Below are positions 35,700 to 45,692 of a DNA stretch of 64,000 bases, one piece after another. The stretch comes from Paraburkholderia caribensis. Its GTDB lineage: Bacteria; Pseudomonadota; Gammaproteobacteria; Burkholderiales; Burkholderiaceae. Location of the stretch: NCBI RefSeq assembly GCF_002902945.1, contig NZ_CP026101.1, forward strand, positions 2,480,001 through 2,544,000. Reading direction: 5' to 3'. The position numbers were made by a program, and so were the translations under genes. Under the pieces are notes generated by a model. That model did no database searches and was not told the origin of the DNA. It saw only the letters and a program-made list of their open reading frames with translations. Each line of letters opens with the position of its first letter. The first letter of the stretch is position 1.

Positions 35700-38021
35700 C
35701 TATGCGCCCAACACCGGGCGCAGCGACGTCACTTCTTTCAGCTTCGTATCCGGCGCGCGGCCCTTGCGAGCACGCTTGCCAACATTCGGAGCAAGCGCGG
35801 CGCCCGACAATTGTTCTTCCGCTGGCTTGTTGCGGTACATGCCTTCCAGCACGACGCCCGCGTTGTTGATCGCGAGCGCCTGCGTCAGCGCTTCGTTCGG
35901 ATCGAGCGCCATCAGGATCACGCCACGTCCGCCGCCCGAGAGCGTCTTCATCTCGTCGAGGCCGAACACCAGCAGACGCCCGCCGCCCGACAGACACGCC
36001 ACTTGCGTCGCGTCGGGCAGCATCGGCATCGGCGCGAGCGGCGTCGCGCCCTCGTCGATCGTCATGAAGGCCTTGCCCGCCTTCACGCGGCTCACCATAT
36101 CGCCGACCTTCGCGATAAAGCCGAAACCATTCGACGACGCCAGCAACAGCGCCTGTTCCGCCGACGCCGCATAGTAATGCATCAGATGCGTGCCCGATTC
36201 CAGTTCGATCAGCGACGTGACGGGAACGCCGTCGCCGCGTCCCCCCGGCAACTGACCGACCGCGACGGAATACACGCGGCCGTTGCTGCCCCACGCGATC
36301 AGCGTGTCGGGTGTGCGGCACTGGAACGCGGCGTAGAGACCGTCGCCCGCCTTGAAGGTGAAGCCGGCGGGATCGAGCCCGTGGCCCTTCAACGCGCGCA
36401 CCCAGCCCTTTTGCGACACGACCACCGTCACCGGTTCGTCGACGACGCGCGCTTCGAACGTTGCGCGCTTTTCCTGCTGGATCAGCGTGCGGCGATCGTC
36501 GCCATATTGCTTCGCGTCGGCTTCGATCTCCTTGATGATCAGGCGCTTCATCGCCGATTCGCTGCCGAGCAGTTCTTCGAGCTTGGCCTTCTCGTCTCGC
36601 AGTTCGGACAATTCCTTCTCGATCTTGATCTTTTCCAGGCGCGCCAACTGACGCAGCCGGATTTCAAGAATGTCTTCCGCCTGACGATCGGACAGGCCGA
36701 ACGCTTCGATGAGCGCCGCCTTGGGTTCTTCAGATTCGCGAATGATGCGGATGACTTCGTCGATATTCAAAAAGACGATCATCCGGCCTTCGAGGATGTG
36801 AATCCGGTCGTTGACCTTGCCGAGACGATGCCGCGTGCGGCGCGTGACGGTCGCGAAACGGAAGCCGACCCATTCGCGCAGGATCTCGCCAAGTCCCTTC
36901 TGACGCGGACGGCCGTCCGCGCCGACCATCACCAGGTTCAACGTCGCATTCGACTCGAGGCTCGTATGCGCAAGCAACGTGGTGACGAACTCGGCTTGAT
37001 CGATGGTGCGCGACTTCGGCTCGAATACGAGACGCACGGGCGCATCCTTGCCCGACTCGTCGCGCACGGCGTCGAGCAGACCGAGAAGCGTCTGTTTCGT
37101 CTGCAACTGTTCCGGGGTCAGCGACTTCTTGCCAAGCTTGATCTTAGGATTCGTCTGTTCTTCGATCTCTTCGAGCACCTTCTGGCCGGAGGTATTCGGC
37201 GGCAACTCGGTAATGACGAGCTGCCACTGCCCGCGTGCGAGATCTTCGATCTTCCAGCGCGCGCGGACCTTGAGACTGCCACGGCCCGTTTCATACGCCT
37301 GCGAGATTTCCGTTTCGCTCGAAATGATCTGGCCGCCGCCCGGGAAATCCGGACCGGGCACATGCTGCATCAACTCGGCGTGCGTGATGTGCGGATGGCG
37401 GATCATCGCGACGGCGGCCGCCGCGACTTCGCGCAGGTTGTGCGACGGGATTTCCGTCGCCAGGCCGACCGCGATGCCCGACGCGCCGTTCAGCAGCACG
37501 AACGGCAAACGCGCGGGCAGCAGCTTCGGCTCTTCGAACGAGCCGTCGTAATTCGGCATGAAATCGACGGTGCCCTGACCGATTTCGTCGAGCAGCAGTT
37601 TCGCGATCGGCGTCAGGCGCGCTTCCGTGTAGCGCATCGCCGCCGCGCCGTCGCCATCGCGCGAGCCAAAGTTGCCCTGCCCGTCGATCAGCGGATAGCG
37701 CATCGAGAAGTTTTGCGCGAGGCGCACGAGCGCGTCGTACGCCGACTGATCGCCGTGCGGATGATACTTACCGAGCACGTCGCCGACCACGCGCGCGGAC
37801 TTCACCGGCTTCGCGTTGTCGGCGAGACCCATCTCGTTCATCGCGTACAGGATGCGGCGCTGCACGGGCTTCTGACCGTCGCAGACGTCGGGCAGCGCGC
37901 GGCCCTTCACCACGCTCACCGCGTATTCGAGGTACGCGCTTTCAGCGTAATCGCCCAGCGTCAGCACATCGCCTTCGGGCGCGGCCGGCTCGGTGAAAAG
38001 ATCGGGAGTGTTGTCGTCCAT
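35700..38021 (-). CDS. parC: DNA topoisomerase IV subunit A
   Basis: A 773-residue type IIA topoisomerase subunit that cuts and rejoins DNA and decatenates sister chromosomes. RRILYAMNEMGL, KSARVVGDVLGKYHPHGDQSAYDALVRLAQ and the tyrosine region AAMRYTEARLTPIA are the catalytic parts; the C-terminal beta-pinwheel domain is present but shorter than in GyrA and lacks the GyrA-box, as expected for ParC. It lies 85 bases behind parE and is cotranscribed with it. Confidence 0.95.
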   Translation of the reverse strand: MDDNTPDLFTEPAAPEGDVLTLGDYAESAYLEYAVSVVKGRALPDVCDGQKPVQRRILYAMNEMGLADNAKPVKSARVVGDVLGKYHPHGDQSAYDALVRLAQNFSMRYPLIDGQGNFGSRDGDGAAAMRYTEARLTPIAKLLLDEIGQGTVDFMPNYDGSFEEPKLLPARLPFVLLNGASGIAVGLATEIPSHNLREVAAAAVAMIRHPHITHAELMQHVPGPDFPGGGQIISSETEISQAYETGRGSLKVRARWKIEDLARGQWQLVITELPPNTSGQKVLEEIEEQTNPKIKLGKKSLTPEQLQTKQTLLGLLDAVRDESGKDAPVRLVFEPKSRTIDQAEFVTTLLAHTSLESNATLNLVMVGADGRPRQKGLGEILREWVGFRFATVTRRTRHRLGKVNDRIHILEGRMIVFLNIDEVIRIIRESEEPKAALIEAFGLSDRQAEDILEIRLRQLARLEKIKIEKELSELRDEKAKLEELLGSESAMKRLIIKEIEADAKQYGDDRRTLIQQEKRATFEARVVDEPVTVVVSQKGWVRALKGHGLDPAGFTFKAGDGLYAAFQCRTPDTLIAWGSNGRVYSVAVGQLPGGRGDGVPVTSLIELESGTHLMHYYAASAEQALLLASSNGFGFIAKVGDMVSRVKAGKAFMTIDEGATPLAPMPMLPDATQVACLSGGGRLLVFGLDEMKTLSGGGRGVILMALDPNEALTQALAINNAGVVLEGMYRNKPAEEQLSGAALAPNVGKRARKGRAPDTKLKEVTSLRPVLGA

Positions 38022-38106
38022 CTAGATTCCGTGTCCTTGTTCGGCGGCGCGCGCTCCGTGCTTCCCATGCGTTGCATGGGTTCGCTGGCACGAAGCGCGG
38101 CGGCGC

Positions 38107-40092
38107 TCAGATATCCGCTTCGACCTGGTTGCCCTTGTCCTCGAGCCAGCTGCGGCGCGACGCCGCTTCGCCCTTGCCCATCAGCATCGTCATTCGCGCG
38201 ACGGTCGCGTCGAAGTCGAGCTGGCCGAGCGCGACGGGCGACAGGCGCCGCGTGTCCGGGTTCATCGTCGTGTCCCACAGCTGCTCGGCGCTCATTTCAC
38301 CCAGGCCCTTGAAGCGGCTGATCGACCACTGCGAGTCGCGCACGCCGTCCTTGCGCAGCTTGTCGAGAATCGCTTCGAGTTCGCCTTCATCCAGCGCGTA
38401 CAGCTTCTGCGCGGGCTTCTTGCCGCGCGCGGGCGCATCGACCCGGAACAGCGGCGGACGAGCGACATGCACGTGACCGCGCTCGATCAGTTGCGGGAAG
38501 TGCTTGAAGAACAACGTAAGCAGCAGCACCTGGATGTGCGATCCGTCGACGTCCGCATCGGACAAGATGCAGATCTTGCCGTAGCGCAAATTGGACAGAT
38601 CGACCTTGTCGTCCGGGTTGTGCGGATCGACCCCGATCGCCACAGAAATGTCGTGCACTTCGTTGTTGGCGAACAGACGATCGCGCTCGGTTTCCCAGGT
38701 GTTCAGCACCTTGCCGCGCAACGGCAGGATGGCCTGATACTCCTTGTCGCGCCCCATCTTCGCGGAGCCGCCCGCAGAATCGCCCTCGACGAGGAACAGT
38801 TCATTGCGGCCGATTTCCGTCGATTCGCAGTCGGTCAGCTTGCCAGGCAGCACGGCGACACCCGAACTCTTGCGCTTTTCGACCTTCTGGCCGGCGCGCG
38901 TGCGCGCCTGCGCCTGCTTGATGACGAGGTCGGCGAGCTTCTTGCCGTGCTCGACGTGCTGGTTGAGCCACAGTTCGAGCGCGGGCCGCGCGAACGACGA
39001 CACCAGCTTCACGGCATCGCGGCTATTCAGACGTTCTTTGATTTGCCCCTGGAACTGCGGATCGAGCACCTTCGCGGACAGCACGAACGACACGCGGGCA
39101 AACACGTCTTCAGCCAGCAGCTTCACGCCCTTCGGCTGCAGGTTGTGCAGTTCGACGAAGCTCTTCACGGCCTGAAACAGACCGTCGCGCAAGCCTGCTT
39201 CGTGCGTGCCGCCAGCGGGCGTCGGAATCAGATTGACGTAGGACTCGCGCGTAAGCGGCCCTTCTTCGCTCCACGCCACGACCCACGCCGCGCCCTCGCC
39301 TTCGGCGAAGGTCTCTTCATTGGACCGCGAGCTTTCCGCGTAGCGCTCGCCTTCGAAGAGGGGGATCAGCAGGTCGCTGCCCGCCATGCCTTCCATCAGA
39401 TAGCCGCGCAGGCCGTCTTCGTATTTCCAGCTTTGGCGTTCGCCCGTCTTTTCGTTGACGAGTACGACTTCGACGCCTGGCAGCAGCACGGCCTTCGAGC
39501 GTAACAGGCGCTGCAACTCGCCAAGCGGCAGGTTCGGTGAATCGAAATATTTCGCATCGGCCCATGCGGTGACGCGCGTGCCGGACTTCTTCTCGCCCTT
39601 CGCCGCGGCGCGCACCTGCAGTTGCTTGACGACGTCGCCATGCGAGAAGCTCAGTTCGGCGACCTTGCCGTCGCGCCATACGGTGACGTCGAGGCGCGTG
39701 GACAGCGCGTTCGTCACCGAGACGCCGACGCCATGCAGGCCGCCCGAGAAGGTGTACGCGCCGCCTGCCGCCTTGTCGAACTTGCCGCCTGCGTGCAGGC
39801 GCGTGAAAACGATTTCGACGACGGGCACGCCCTCTTCGGGATGCATACCGAACGGAATGCCGCGCCCGTCGTCTTCGACGGACACGGAATGGTCGGCATG
39901 CAGCGTGACGGTGATCTGACGGCCGTAGCCGCCAAGCGCTTCGTCGGATGCGTTGTCGATGACTTCCTGGATGATGTGCAGCGGGTTTTCGGTGCGCGTG
40001 TACATGCCGGGCCGCTGCTTGACCGGCTCCAGGCCCTTGAGCACCTTGATCGATGCTTCGCTATACGCGGCGTTAGGCTTTTTCGTTGACAT
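38107..40092 (-). CDS. parE: DNA topoisomerase IV subunit B
   Basis: A 661-residue GHKL ATPase subunit. EVIDNASDEALGG, VEDDGRGIPFGMHPEEG and GGLHGVGVSVTNALS form the ATP site; the TOPRIM block has LVEGDSAGGSAKMGRDKEYQAILPLRGKVLN and DADVDGSHI. Length is as in other betaproteobacteria. Its ATG lies 290 bases from the left end of an IS256 element, which is the only break in the upstream region. Confidence 0.96.
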   Translation of the reverse strand: MSTKKPNAAYSEASIKVLKGLEPVKQRPGMYTRTENPLHIIQEVIDNASDEALGGYGRQITVTLHADHSVSVEDDGRGIPFGMHPEEGVPVVEIVFTRLHAGGKFDKAAGGAYTFSGGLHGVGVSVTNALSTRLDVTVWRDGKVAELSFSHGDVVKQLQVRAAAKGEKKSGTRVTAWADAKYFDSPNLPLGELQRLLRSKAVLLPGVEVVLVNEKTGERQSWKYEDGLRGYLMEGMAGSDLLIPLFEGERYAESSRSNEETFAEGEGAAWVVAWSEEGPLTRESYVNLIPTPAGGTHEAGLRDGLFQAVKSFVELHNLQPKGVKLLAEDVFARVSFVLSAKVLDPQFQGQIKERLNSRDAVKLVSSFARPALELWLNQHVEHGKKLADLVIKQAQARTRAGQKVEKRKSSGVAVLPGKLTDCESTEIGRNELFLVEGDSAGGSAKMGRDKEYQAILPLRGKVLNTWETERDRLFANNEVHDISVAIGVDPHNPDDKVDLSNLRYGKICILSDADVDGSHIQVLLLTLFFKHFPQLIERGHVHVARPPLFRVDAPARGKKPAQKLYALDEGELEAILDKLRKDGVRDSQWSISRFKGLGEMSAEQLWDTTMNPDTRRLSPVALGQLDFDATVARMTMLMGKGEAASRRSWLEDKGNQVEADI

Positions 40093-40373
40093 GGCTTGCT
40101 CGGGTCCGTCGGTTCATCGTTGTCCACATGTCCTGTGGACAGGTGCGTGGACAATGCGTTGAGTTTTCAAAAAAAGCGAAACGAAACAACGGAGTGTGTG
40201 CGCTGCGCGACTTGCGTGCAGCAGTTACGGTTTGCCTTGTCTGCTTTCCGCGGCCCTCCTGCGAGCCCGGTTTCGGGCAATGCGCTGGAACGACCGTGGG
40301 AAGCAGGTTCGCGGGTATTTTACTGATTTCGATGCGCGGGGCAATTTAGATGAAGGGCGTAGGACGGTTAGCA

Positions 40374-40381
40374 AGAAAGCG
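40374..40381. repeat. 8-bp target-site duplication, left copy
   Basis: AGAAAGCG abuts the left end of the IS256 element and recurs exactly at its right end. Confidence 0.92.
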
Positions 40382-41752
40382 GAGCCTGTCCGCATTTTTG
40401 TGGGCGAGGCGGTTAAAGGAATCGTTAGCCGCGCGCCTGCGTAAATCGATCGCCAAACAGAATAGCAAACTGGTTCATGGCTGACTTCCAGTCGAAGGCT
40501 GAGCGCACGTTTTTGGCCAGGACGTTGCGCAATGCCAGCCAGAGTAGCTTGATTGCAGCCTCGTCATTGGGGAAGTGACCGCGGGTCTTGATGATCTTGC
40601 GCAACTGCATGTTCAGACTCTCAATGGCGTTCGTGGTGTACACGACCCGCCGGATCTCGGGTGGAAACACGAAGAACGGCGTGACGTGCTCCCAGGCGCG
40701 CTGCCAGGACTGCACGATAGTCGGGTATTTCGCGCCCCATGGCCCATCAGCAAAGGCCTGCAGAGCCTGCTTCGCTGCCTCTTCGCTGGCAGCTGCGTAG
40801 ATCGGACGCAGCGCCTGGGCGACAGCCTTGCGGTCCTTCCAGCCAGCGTATTCCAGGCTGTTGCGGATCAGATGCACGATGCAGGTCTGCACCGCCGTCT
40901 TCGGGTAAGCTGCGCCGATCGCGTCGGTCAGCCCCTTCAGGCCGTCAACGACCGCAATCAGGATGTCCTGGCAGCCGCGGTTCTTGAGTTCGTTGAACAC
41001 CTTGAGCCAGAACTTCGCGCCCTCGGTCTGCTCAATCCACAGGCCCAGCACATCGCGCTGGCCGTCCGCCTGAATGCCCAGAGCCAGATACACCGCCTTG
41101 TTGCTGACCACACCGTCATCGCGGATCTTGACCCGCAACGCGTCGAAGAAGACCACCGGATACATCGTCTCGAGCGGACGGTTCTGCCAGGCCAGCGTTT
41201 CGGCCATCACCTCGTCGGTGACCGAGCTGATGAAATCGGGCGACACCTCGGTGCCGTAGCTCTCGGCCAGAAAGGCCTGGATCTCGCGCACGCTCATGCC
41301 ACGCGCGTACATCGCGATGATGCGCTCGTCAAAGCCGGTGAAGCGGCGTTCGTGTTTGGGGATCAGGATCGGCTCGAAGCTGCCGTCGCGGTCGCGCGGC
41401 AACTCGACCCGGACGACGCCACGATCGGTGATGACCGTCTTGCGGCTGGCGCCGTTGCGCTCGTTGGCCTGGCCAGCGGGTTTGGATTCGCCCGGTGGAT
41501 ACCCCAGATGCAGATTCATCTCCGCACCCATCGCGCGTTCGATAATCGCCTTGTTAAACGCCAGCATCAGATCCTGCACCTCGGTCGGCGTCATCGGCCC
41601 CTTGACCAGCTCGTCCAGCAGTGCTTTGGGCAGTTCAGGCAGCGGCCCTCGGGCCGCTGCCTGAGACGCCACCGTGCGTTTCTTCTTCATTGGCATATCC
41701 ATGACTTTTACCTCTCATGATATGCCTCGCCCACAAAATGACGGATAGGCCC
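40382..41752 (-). mobile_element. IS256-family insertion sequence, 1371 bp, intact
   Basis: The ends form imperfect inverted repeats. The left end starts GAGCCTGTCCG and runs to TGTGGGCGAGGC at 40410; the right end, read inwards from 41752, starts GGGCCTATCCG and runs to the same TGTGGGCGAGGC at 41724. Eight-base direct repeats AGAAAGCG flank it at 40374-40381 and 41753-41760, typical of the IS256 family. One full-length transposase occupies most of it. Exact duplications and an intact frame point to a fairly recent insertion. Confidence 0.95.
40425..41702 (-). CDS. IS256-family transposase (mutator type)
   Basis: A 425-residue DDE transposase. PVVFFDALRVKIRDDGV holds the first Asp, ILIAVVDGLKGLTDAI the second, and VYTTNAIESLNMQLRKIIKTRGHFPNDEAAIKLLWLAL the Glu of the DDE triad; all are intact and the length is normal. 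It is transcribed leftwards, in the same direction as parE. Confidence 0.96.
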   Translation of the reverse strand: MDMPMKKKRTVASQAAARGPLPELPKALLDELVKGPMTPTEVQDLMLAFNKAIIERAMGAEMNLHLGYPPGESKPAGQANERNGASRKTVITDRGVVRVELPRDRDGSFEPILIPKHERRFTGFDERIIAMYARGMSVREIQAFLAESYGTEVSPDFISSVTDEVMAETLAWQNRPLETMYPVVFFDALRVKIRDDGVVSNKAVYLALGIQADGQRDVLGLWIEQTEGAKFWLKVFNELKNRGCQDILIAVVDGLKGLTDAIGAAYPKTAVQTCIVHLIRNSLEYAGWKDRKAVAQALRPIYAAASEEAAKQALQAFADGPWGAKYPTIVQSWQRAWEHVTPFFVFPPEIRRVVYTTNAIESLNMQLRKIIKTRGHFPNDEAAIKLLWLALRNVLAKNVRSAFDWKSAMNQFAILFGDRFTQARG

Positions 41753-41760
41753 AGAAAGCG
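41753..41760. repeat. 8-bp target-site duplication, right copy
   Basis: AGAAAGCG directly beyond the right IS end, identical with 40374-40381. Confidence 0.92.
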
Positions 41761-41780
41761 CTCTATCCCCAGTGGACGTG

Positions 41781-43706
41781 CTACTTCCGCTTACTCTCCA
41801 ACTCATCCCACCGTTCAATCGCCACGAGCAGTTCCTCGTCGATGGCCGCGTAGCGCTCGGTCAGCCGCGCGCCCTCCTGTGCGTCCTTCACGAAGATCGA
41901 GCCGTCCTCGATCTGCGCGCCGATCGCCTTCTGCTCGGCCTCTAGCGAGGCGATCTTCTCAGGCAGCGCCTCCAGCTCGCGTTGTTCCTTGAATGAAAGC
42001 TTCACCGTGCGCTGCGCGTTACGGCCTGCCGCGCTGTCCTTGGCGGCGGCTTCCTTCGGCGCCTCTTTCGGCAAGTCTTGTTGCGCGATCTGCTCGGAAC
42101 GCTCGCGCTGGATCTGCCAGTCGGTAAAGCCGCCGACATATTCGCGCCACTTGCCCTCGCCCTCCGACGCAATCACCGACGTCACCACGTTGTCCAGAAA
42201 CGCACGGTCATGGCTCACCAGCAGCACTGTGCCGTCGTAGTCCGTCAGCAGCTCTTCGAGCAGTTCGAGCGTGGGGATGTCGAGGTCGTTGGTCGGCTCG
42301 TCGAGCACCAGCACGTTCGCCGGACGCGCAAAGAGACGCGCGAGCAGCAGACGGTTGCGCTCGCCACCCGACAGCGACTTCACAGGCGAACGCGCACGCT
42401 CCGGCGCAAACAGGAAGTCGCCGAGATAGCTCATCACGTGCTTTCTCTGGCCATTGATCTCGACCCAGTCGCTGCCGGGGCTGATGGTGTCGCCGAGGCT
42501 TTTTTCCAGATCGAGTTGTGCGCGCATCTGGTCGAAGTAAGCGACTTGCAGGTTGGTGCCGATGCGCACCTTGCCTTCGTCCGGCTGCAGTTCGCCGAGA
42601 ATCATCTTGAGCAGCGTCGTCTTGCCCGCGCCGTTCGGACCGATGAAGCCGATCTTGTCGCCACGCATCACCGTTGCCGAAAAACGGTCGACCACCGTGC
42701 GCTCGCCATAACGCTTCGTCACGTCCGTCAGTTCGGCGACGATCTTGCCTGACTTCTCGCCCTGCCCGACGTCGAGCTTCACGTTGCCTTGCACATTGCG
42801 TCGTTCGGCGCGTTCATTGCGCATCTGCACGAGCCGCGCAATGCGCCCGACGCTGCGCGTGCGCCGCGCCTCGACGCCCTTGCGAATCCACACTTCTTCC
42901 TGCGCGAGCAGCTTGTCGAACTTCTCGTTTTCGACCCGCTCCACTTCCAGCTGCTGCGCCTTGCGCGTCTGATAGGCGGAGAAATTGCCCGGATACGACA
43001 GCAGACGCCCGCGATCCAGTTCGACGATGCGCGTGGCGACCCGATCGAGAAACGCGCGGTCGTGCGTAATGAACAGCAAACCGGCGCGCTGCGCGATCAG
43101 CAGTTCTTCCAGCCAGCGAATACCGTCGAAGTCCAGATGGTTGGTCGGCTCGTCCAGCAGCAGCACGTCCGGCTGCACGACGAGCGCCCGCGCCAGCGCG
43201 ACGCGCTTTTGCATGCCGCCCGACAGCGAGCCGACCCGCGCGTCGCCATCGAGGCCGATCTGCGCGAGCGTCGTGGCGACGCGGGTGCGCCAGTTCCATG
43301 CGTCGGTGGCATCGAGCGACGATTGCAGTGCGTTCATGCGCGCAAGCAACGCGTCGTGCTGCGCGCCTTCCGGCGTTTCCGCCAGCTCGTGCGCGACCGT
43401 GTTGTATTCGTCGAGCAGCGCGCTCGCGTGCGTGAGGCCCGCCGCGACAGCGTCGAACACCGTTACGTCCGCGTCGAATTCGGGTTCCTGCGGCACATAC
43501 ACGGTGACGAGATCCTGCTGGCGCGTGACGAGACCATCGTCCGGTCTGGCGAGCTCGGCGACGATCTTCAGCAGCGACGACTTGCCCGCGCCGTTGCGGC
43601 CGATCAACCCGACGCGCTCGCCGGCTTCGAGAGAGAAATCCGCGTGATCGAGCAGCGCGACGTGGCCGAACGCCAGTTGCGCGCCCGTGATGGTGTAAAG
43701 CGACAT
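41781..43706 (-). CDS. ABC-F family ATPase (Uup-like)
   Basis: A 641-residue soluble protein with two ATP-binding cassettes: GLIGRNGAGKSSLLK (Walker A 1), LSGGMQKRVALARAL, LLLDEPTNHLD; and GFIGPNGAGKTTLLK, LSGGERNRLLLARL, LVLDEPTNDLD. There is a linker and a C-terminal coiled coil (LEALPEKIASLEAEQKAIG) as in Uup. Uup acts on ribosomes and affects precise transposon excision in E. coli. Start 43706 lacks a ribosome site (upstream is pyrimidine-rich), suggesting leaderless or otherwise initiated translation. The IS element lies 28 bases behind its stop. Confidence 0.93.
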   Translation of the reverse strand: MSLYTITGAQLAFGHVALLDHADFSLEAGERVGLIGRNGAGKSSLLKIVAELARPDDGLVTRQQDLVTVYVPQEPEFDADVTVFDAVAAGLTHASALLDEYNTVAHELAETPEGAQHDALLARMNALQSSLDATDAWNWRTRVATTLAQIGLDGDARVGSLSGGMQKRVALARALVVQPDVLLLDEPTNHLDFDGIRWLEELLIAQRAGLLFITHDRAFLDRVATRIVELDRGRLLSYPGNFSAYQTRKAQQLEVERVENEKFDKLLAQEEVWIRKGVEARRTRSVGRIARLVQMRNERAERRNVQGNVKLDVGQGEKSGKIVAELTDVTKRYGERTVVDRFSATVMRGDKIGFIGPNGAGKTTLLKMILGELQPDEGKVRIGTNLQVAYFDQMRAQLDLEKSLGDTISPGSDWVEINGQRKHVMSYLGDFLFAPERARSPVKSLSGGERNRLLLARLFARPANVLVLDEPTNDLDIPTLELLEELLTDYDGTVLLVSHDRAFLDNVVTSVIASEGEGKWREYVGGFTDWQIQRERSEQIAQQDLPKEAPKEAAAKDSAAGRNAQRTVKLSFKEQRELEALPEKIASLEAEQKAIGAQIEDGSIFVKDAQEGARLTERYAAIDEELLVAIERWDELESKRK

Positions 43707-43928
43707 GGGAAAGGAAGAACCAGCGATGAGTCGGAAGCGCTCATTGTACCGGTCGGCGGCCCGAACACTGACGGGATGCGGCCCGGCAGGATGGCATAGG
43801 ACGAATGACGCATGCCGCGCACGGCCGGGCGAGAACGCGAACGCCTGTCCCGGCGTCGGCGTTCGCACCGGCAAACCACTCGATGAAGAGAACCTGTGCG
43901 AGAAAAGAGCGCAGCAAGTGCGCCCGCC

Positions 43929-44330
43929 TCACTTCACGTGAATCGTGATCGTCTTGCTCATCTCCGGGCCATACGAACGGTGCGCGCCGTCGCCGAAATC
44001 GAGCGTCAGCGTGTGATCGCCCGGCGGCAGCGTGATCTCCGTCTCCGTCTGGCCCTTGCCGAAATGCAGCGATTTGTCGTTGGCGGGAATGACCTCGCCC
44101 TTCGGCAGCGGCTGCCCGTCGATGATCAGATGATGATGCCCCGTGCCTTCCGTCATCGTGCCCGCGGGAACGATCTTCATGCCTTCGACGGCAAACTTCA
44201 CGTGGATGGGATTGCTTACGGTCGCGCCGTCCTTCGGCTCGACGAACGAGACGCCCGCGGCGTGCGCCGCGCCCGACAAGACCAGCATGCCCGCGCACGC
44301 TGCACCGGCCAACCATCTGTTATTCAGCAT
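43929..44330 (-). CDS. DUF4399 periplasmic protein
   Basis: A 133-residue exported protein: signal peptide to about residue 25 (AHA-AG). The DUF4399 core includes VSFVEPKDGATVSNPIHVKF and GTGHHHLIIDG with a His-rich loop, then GDHTLTLDFGDGAHRSYGPEMSKTI. The HHH motif suggests metal contact. AAGGAG precedes the ATG. Function is unknown. Confidence 0.85.
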   Translation of the reverse strand: MLNNRWLAGAACAGMLVLSGAAHAAGVSFVEPKDGATVSNPIHVKFAVEGMKIVPAGTMTEGTGHHHLIIDGQPLPKGEVIPANDKSLHFGKGQTETEITLPPGDHTLTLDFGDGAHRSYGPEMSKTITIHVK

Positions 44331-44601
44331 CGTTTTCTCCTTGGCTAAAGCGGCTCGATGGGCACGGCGCACGTCAGCGTTCGCGCACGCCACATCGCAC
44401 TGAAAGAATACACGTTGGCGCCGGGCTCGCAGGACGTCGAATCGCCGGGATGGACGCTGCTTCGTGTTGATCCGAAACGGTAAACCGCTGGGGCGGCGTG
44501 GGTCTTCGGACGAATTCCGGTAATATTGCGGGTCGCCGCCAAATGCACTAAAAAGGGGCAGATTGGCGGATTTTGCATTGAATCAATGAAGAGCGTGTGT
44601 C

Positions 44602-44784
44602 GTGAGTGAAGTGATCGAATATAAGAGCTGGGTCTGTCTGATTTGCGGCTGGATCTATAACGAAGAGGAAGGTTTGCCCGAGGAAGGTATCGAAGCGGGT
44701 ACGCGTTTCGCCGATATCCCCGTGGACTGGCGCTGCCCGCTGTGCGATGTGGGCAAGGCCGAATTTGCAGTCGTGGAGTTCTGA
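44602..44784 (+). CDS. rubredoxin
   Basis: A 60-residue protein with the two iron-ligand pairs CLICGW (about residues 12-15) and CPLCDVGK (about 45-48), plus YNEEEGLPEEGIEAGTRFADIPVDWRCP. A one-electron carrier, likely serving an alkane hydroxylase or reductase elsewhere. GTG start. The residues between the Cys pairs are rubredoxin-typical; the second pair lacks the usual Pro-rich PECGA form. Confidence 0.92.
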   Translation: MSEVIEYKSWVCLICGWIYNEEEGLPEEGIEAGTRFADIPVDWRCPLCDVGKAEFAVVEF

Positions 44785-44880
44785 TCGGCGGTTCTGTTAG
44801 AGAAACGTCGTTCGTCGAGAGCGGTCCGCGGGTCGAACGCCTGCGGACCGCTTTGCTTTTGGCGGCCCGTCCCGTCCCCG

Positions 44881-45621
44881 TCAGTCGCGCCTTGCCACGA
44901 CGATCAGTTCGCGGCTCGCGTGATCGATGGGCGATCGGGACCAGTCGCCGAACCATTCCAGGCCGCTGAAACCCGCTTTGGTGAGCGCGCCGCTGAGCGT
45001 GGCCTGCGTGCGAAAGCGTAGCTCGCTGGACGCGACGACCGTGTCGGCGTCTCGCAGGAAGTGATAGTGAGTGTCGAAGCGGACGCGTTCCTGCCGCACT
45101 TCGATGAGTTGCTGCCAGATTTCGACGGCGCCGTAGCGCGGGTCGTCGATCACGCGGCGCGACAGTTCCGGCGTCCACGCCGCCCAGGGCGACACGGATG
45201 GATTACGGCTTTCGAAAGCGAGTAGACCGCCGGGGCGCAACGCGGCTCGTGCGGCGTCCAAAACGGCGTCGAAGCTCGCGTCGTCGAGGAAAACCTGCGC
45301 GACGTGGCCTGTCATCACGGCGAGATCGGCGGACTTCGCGCCCAGTTGCGCCGCGTCGCCTGCGATCCACTCCACCTGGTCGCCGCCCGGCCGTCGGCGT
45401 GCAACGTCGAGCATCGCCGGCGACGGATCGACGCCTGTCACCCGATGGCCGCGCCGGGCCAGCTCACAGCCGAGCAGCCCCGTGCCGCAGCCGATATCGA
45501 CGACGTGCGTAGCGTCGGTGCGGGCGGCCAGGTCAAGATAAAAGCGGGTGTCGGCGGAGAACGGGTTGAGCGCGTCGTAGAGCGCGACGAGCCGCGGATC
45601 GGTGTAATGAGATTCGGCCAT
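44881..45621 (-). CDS. class I SAM-dependent methyltransferase
   Basis: A 246-residue protein. Motif I VVDIGCGTGLLGCELARRGH with the acidic end of motif II VTGVDPSPAMLDVARRR, and the later GGLLAFESRNPS motif, mark a Methyltransf_25/11 type enzyme, soluble. Substrate unknown. It converges with the rubredoxin gene. It is the last core-type gene before the accessory region. Confidence 0.85.
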   Translation of the reverse strand: MAESHYTDPRLVALYDALNPFSADTRFYLDLAARTDATHVVDIGCGTGLLGCELARRGHRVTGVDPSPAMLDVARRRPGGDQVEWIAGDAAQLGAKSADLAVMTGHVAQVFLDDASFDAVLDAARAALRPGGLLAFESRNPSVSPWAAWTPELSRRVIDDPRYGAVEIWQQLIEVRQERVRFDTHYHFLRDADTVVASSELRFRTQATLSGALTKAGFSGLEWFGDWSRSPIDHASRELIVVARRD

Positions 45622-45692
45622 CCGCCGATGGTAGCCGTGTGGCGCGCCAGCCGCCACCGTGCTGGCGCGCGATGCCTGCTTCGAAAGCCGCT

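Noticed and set aside
35607..38312. 901-codon open frame opposite parC
   Set aside because: Antisense shadow of parC: Arg/His/Asp-rich with no family resemblance and no ribosome site.
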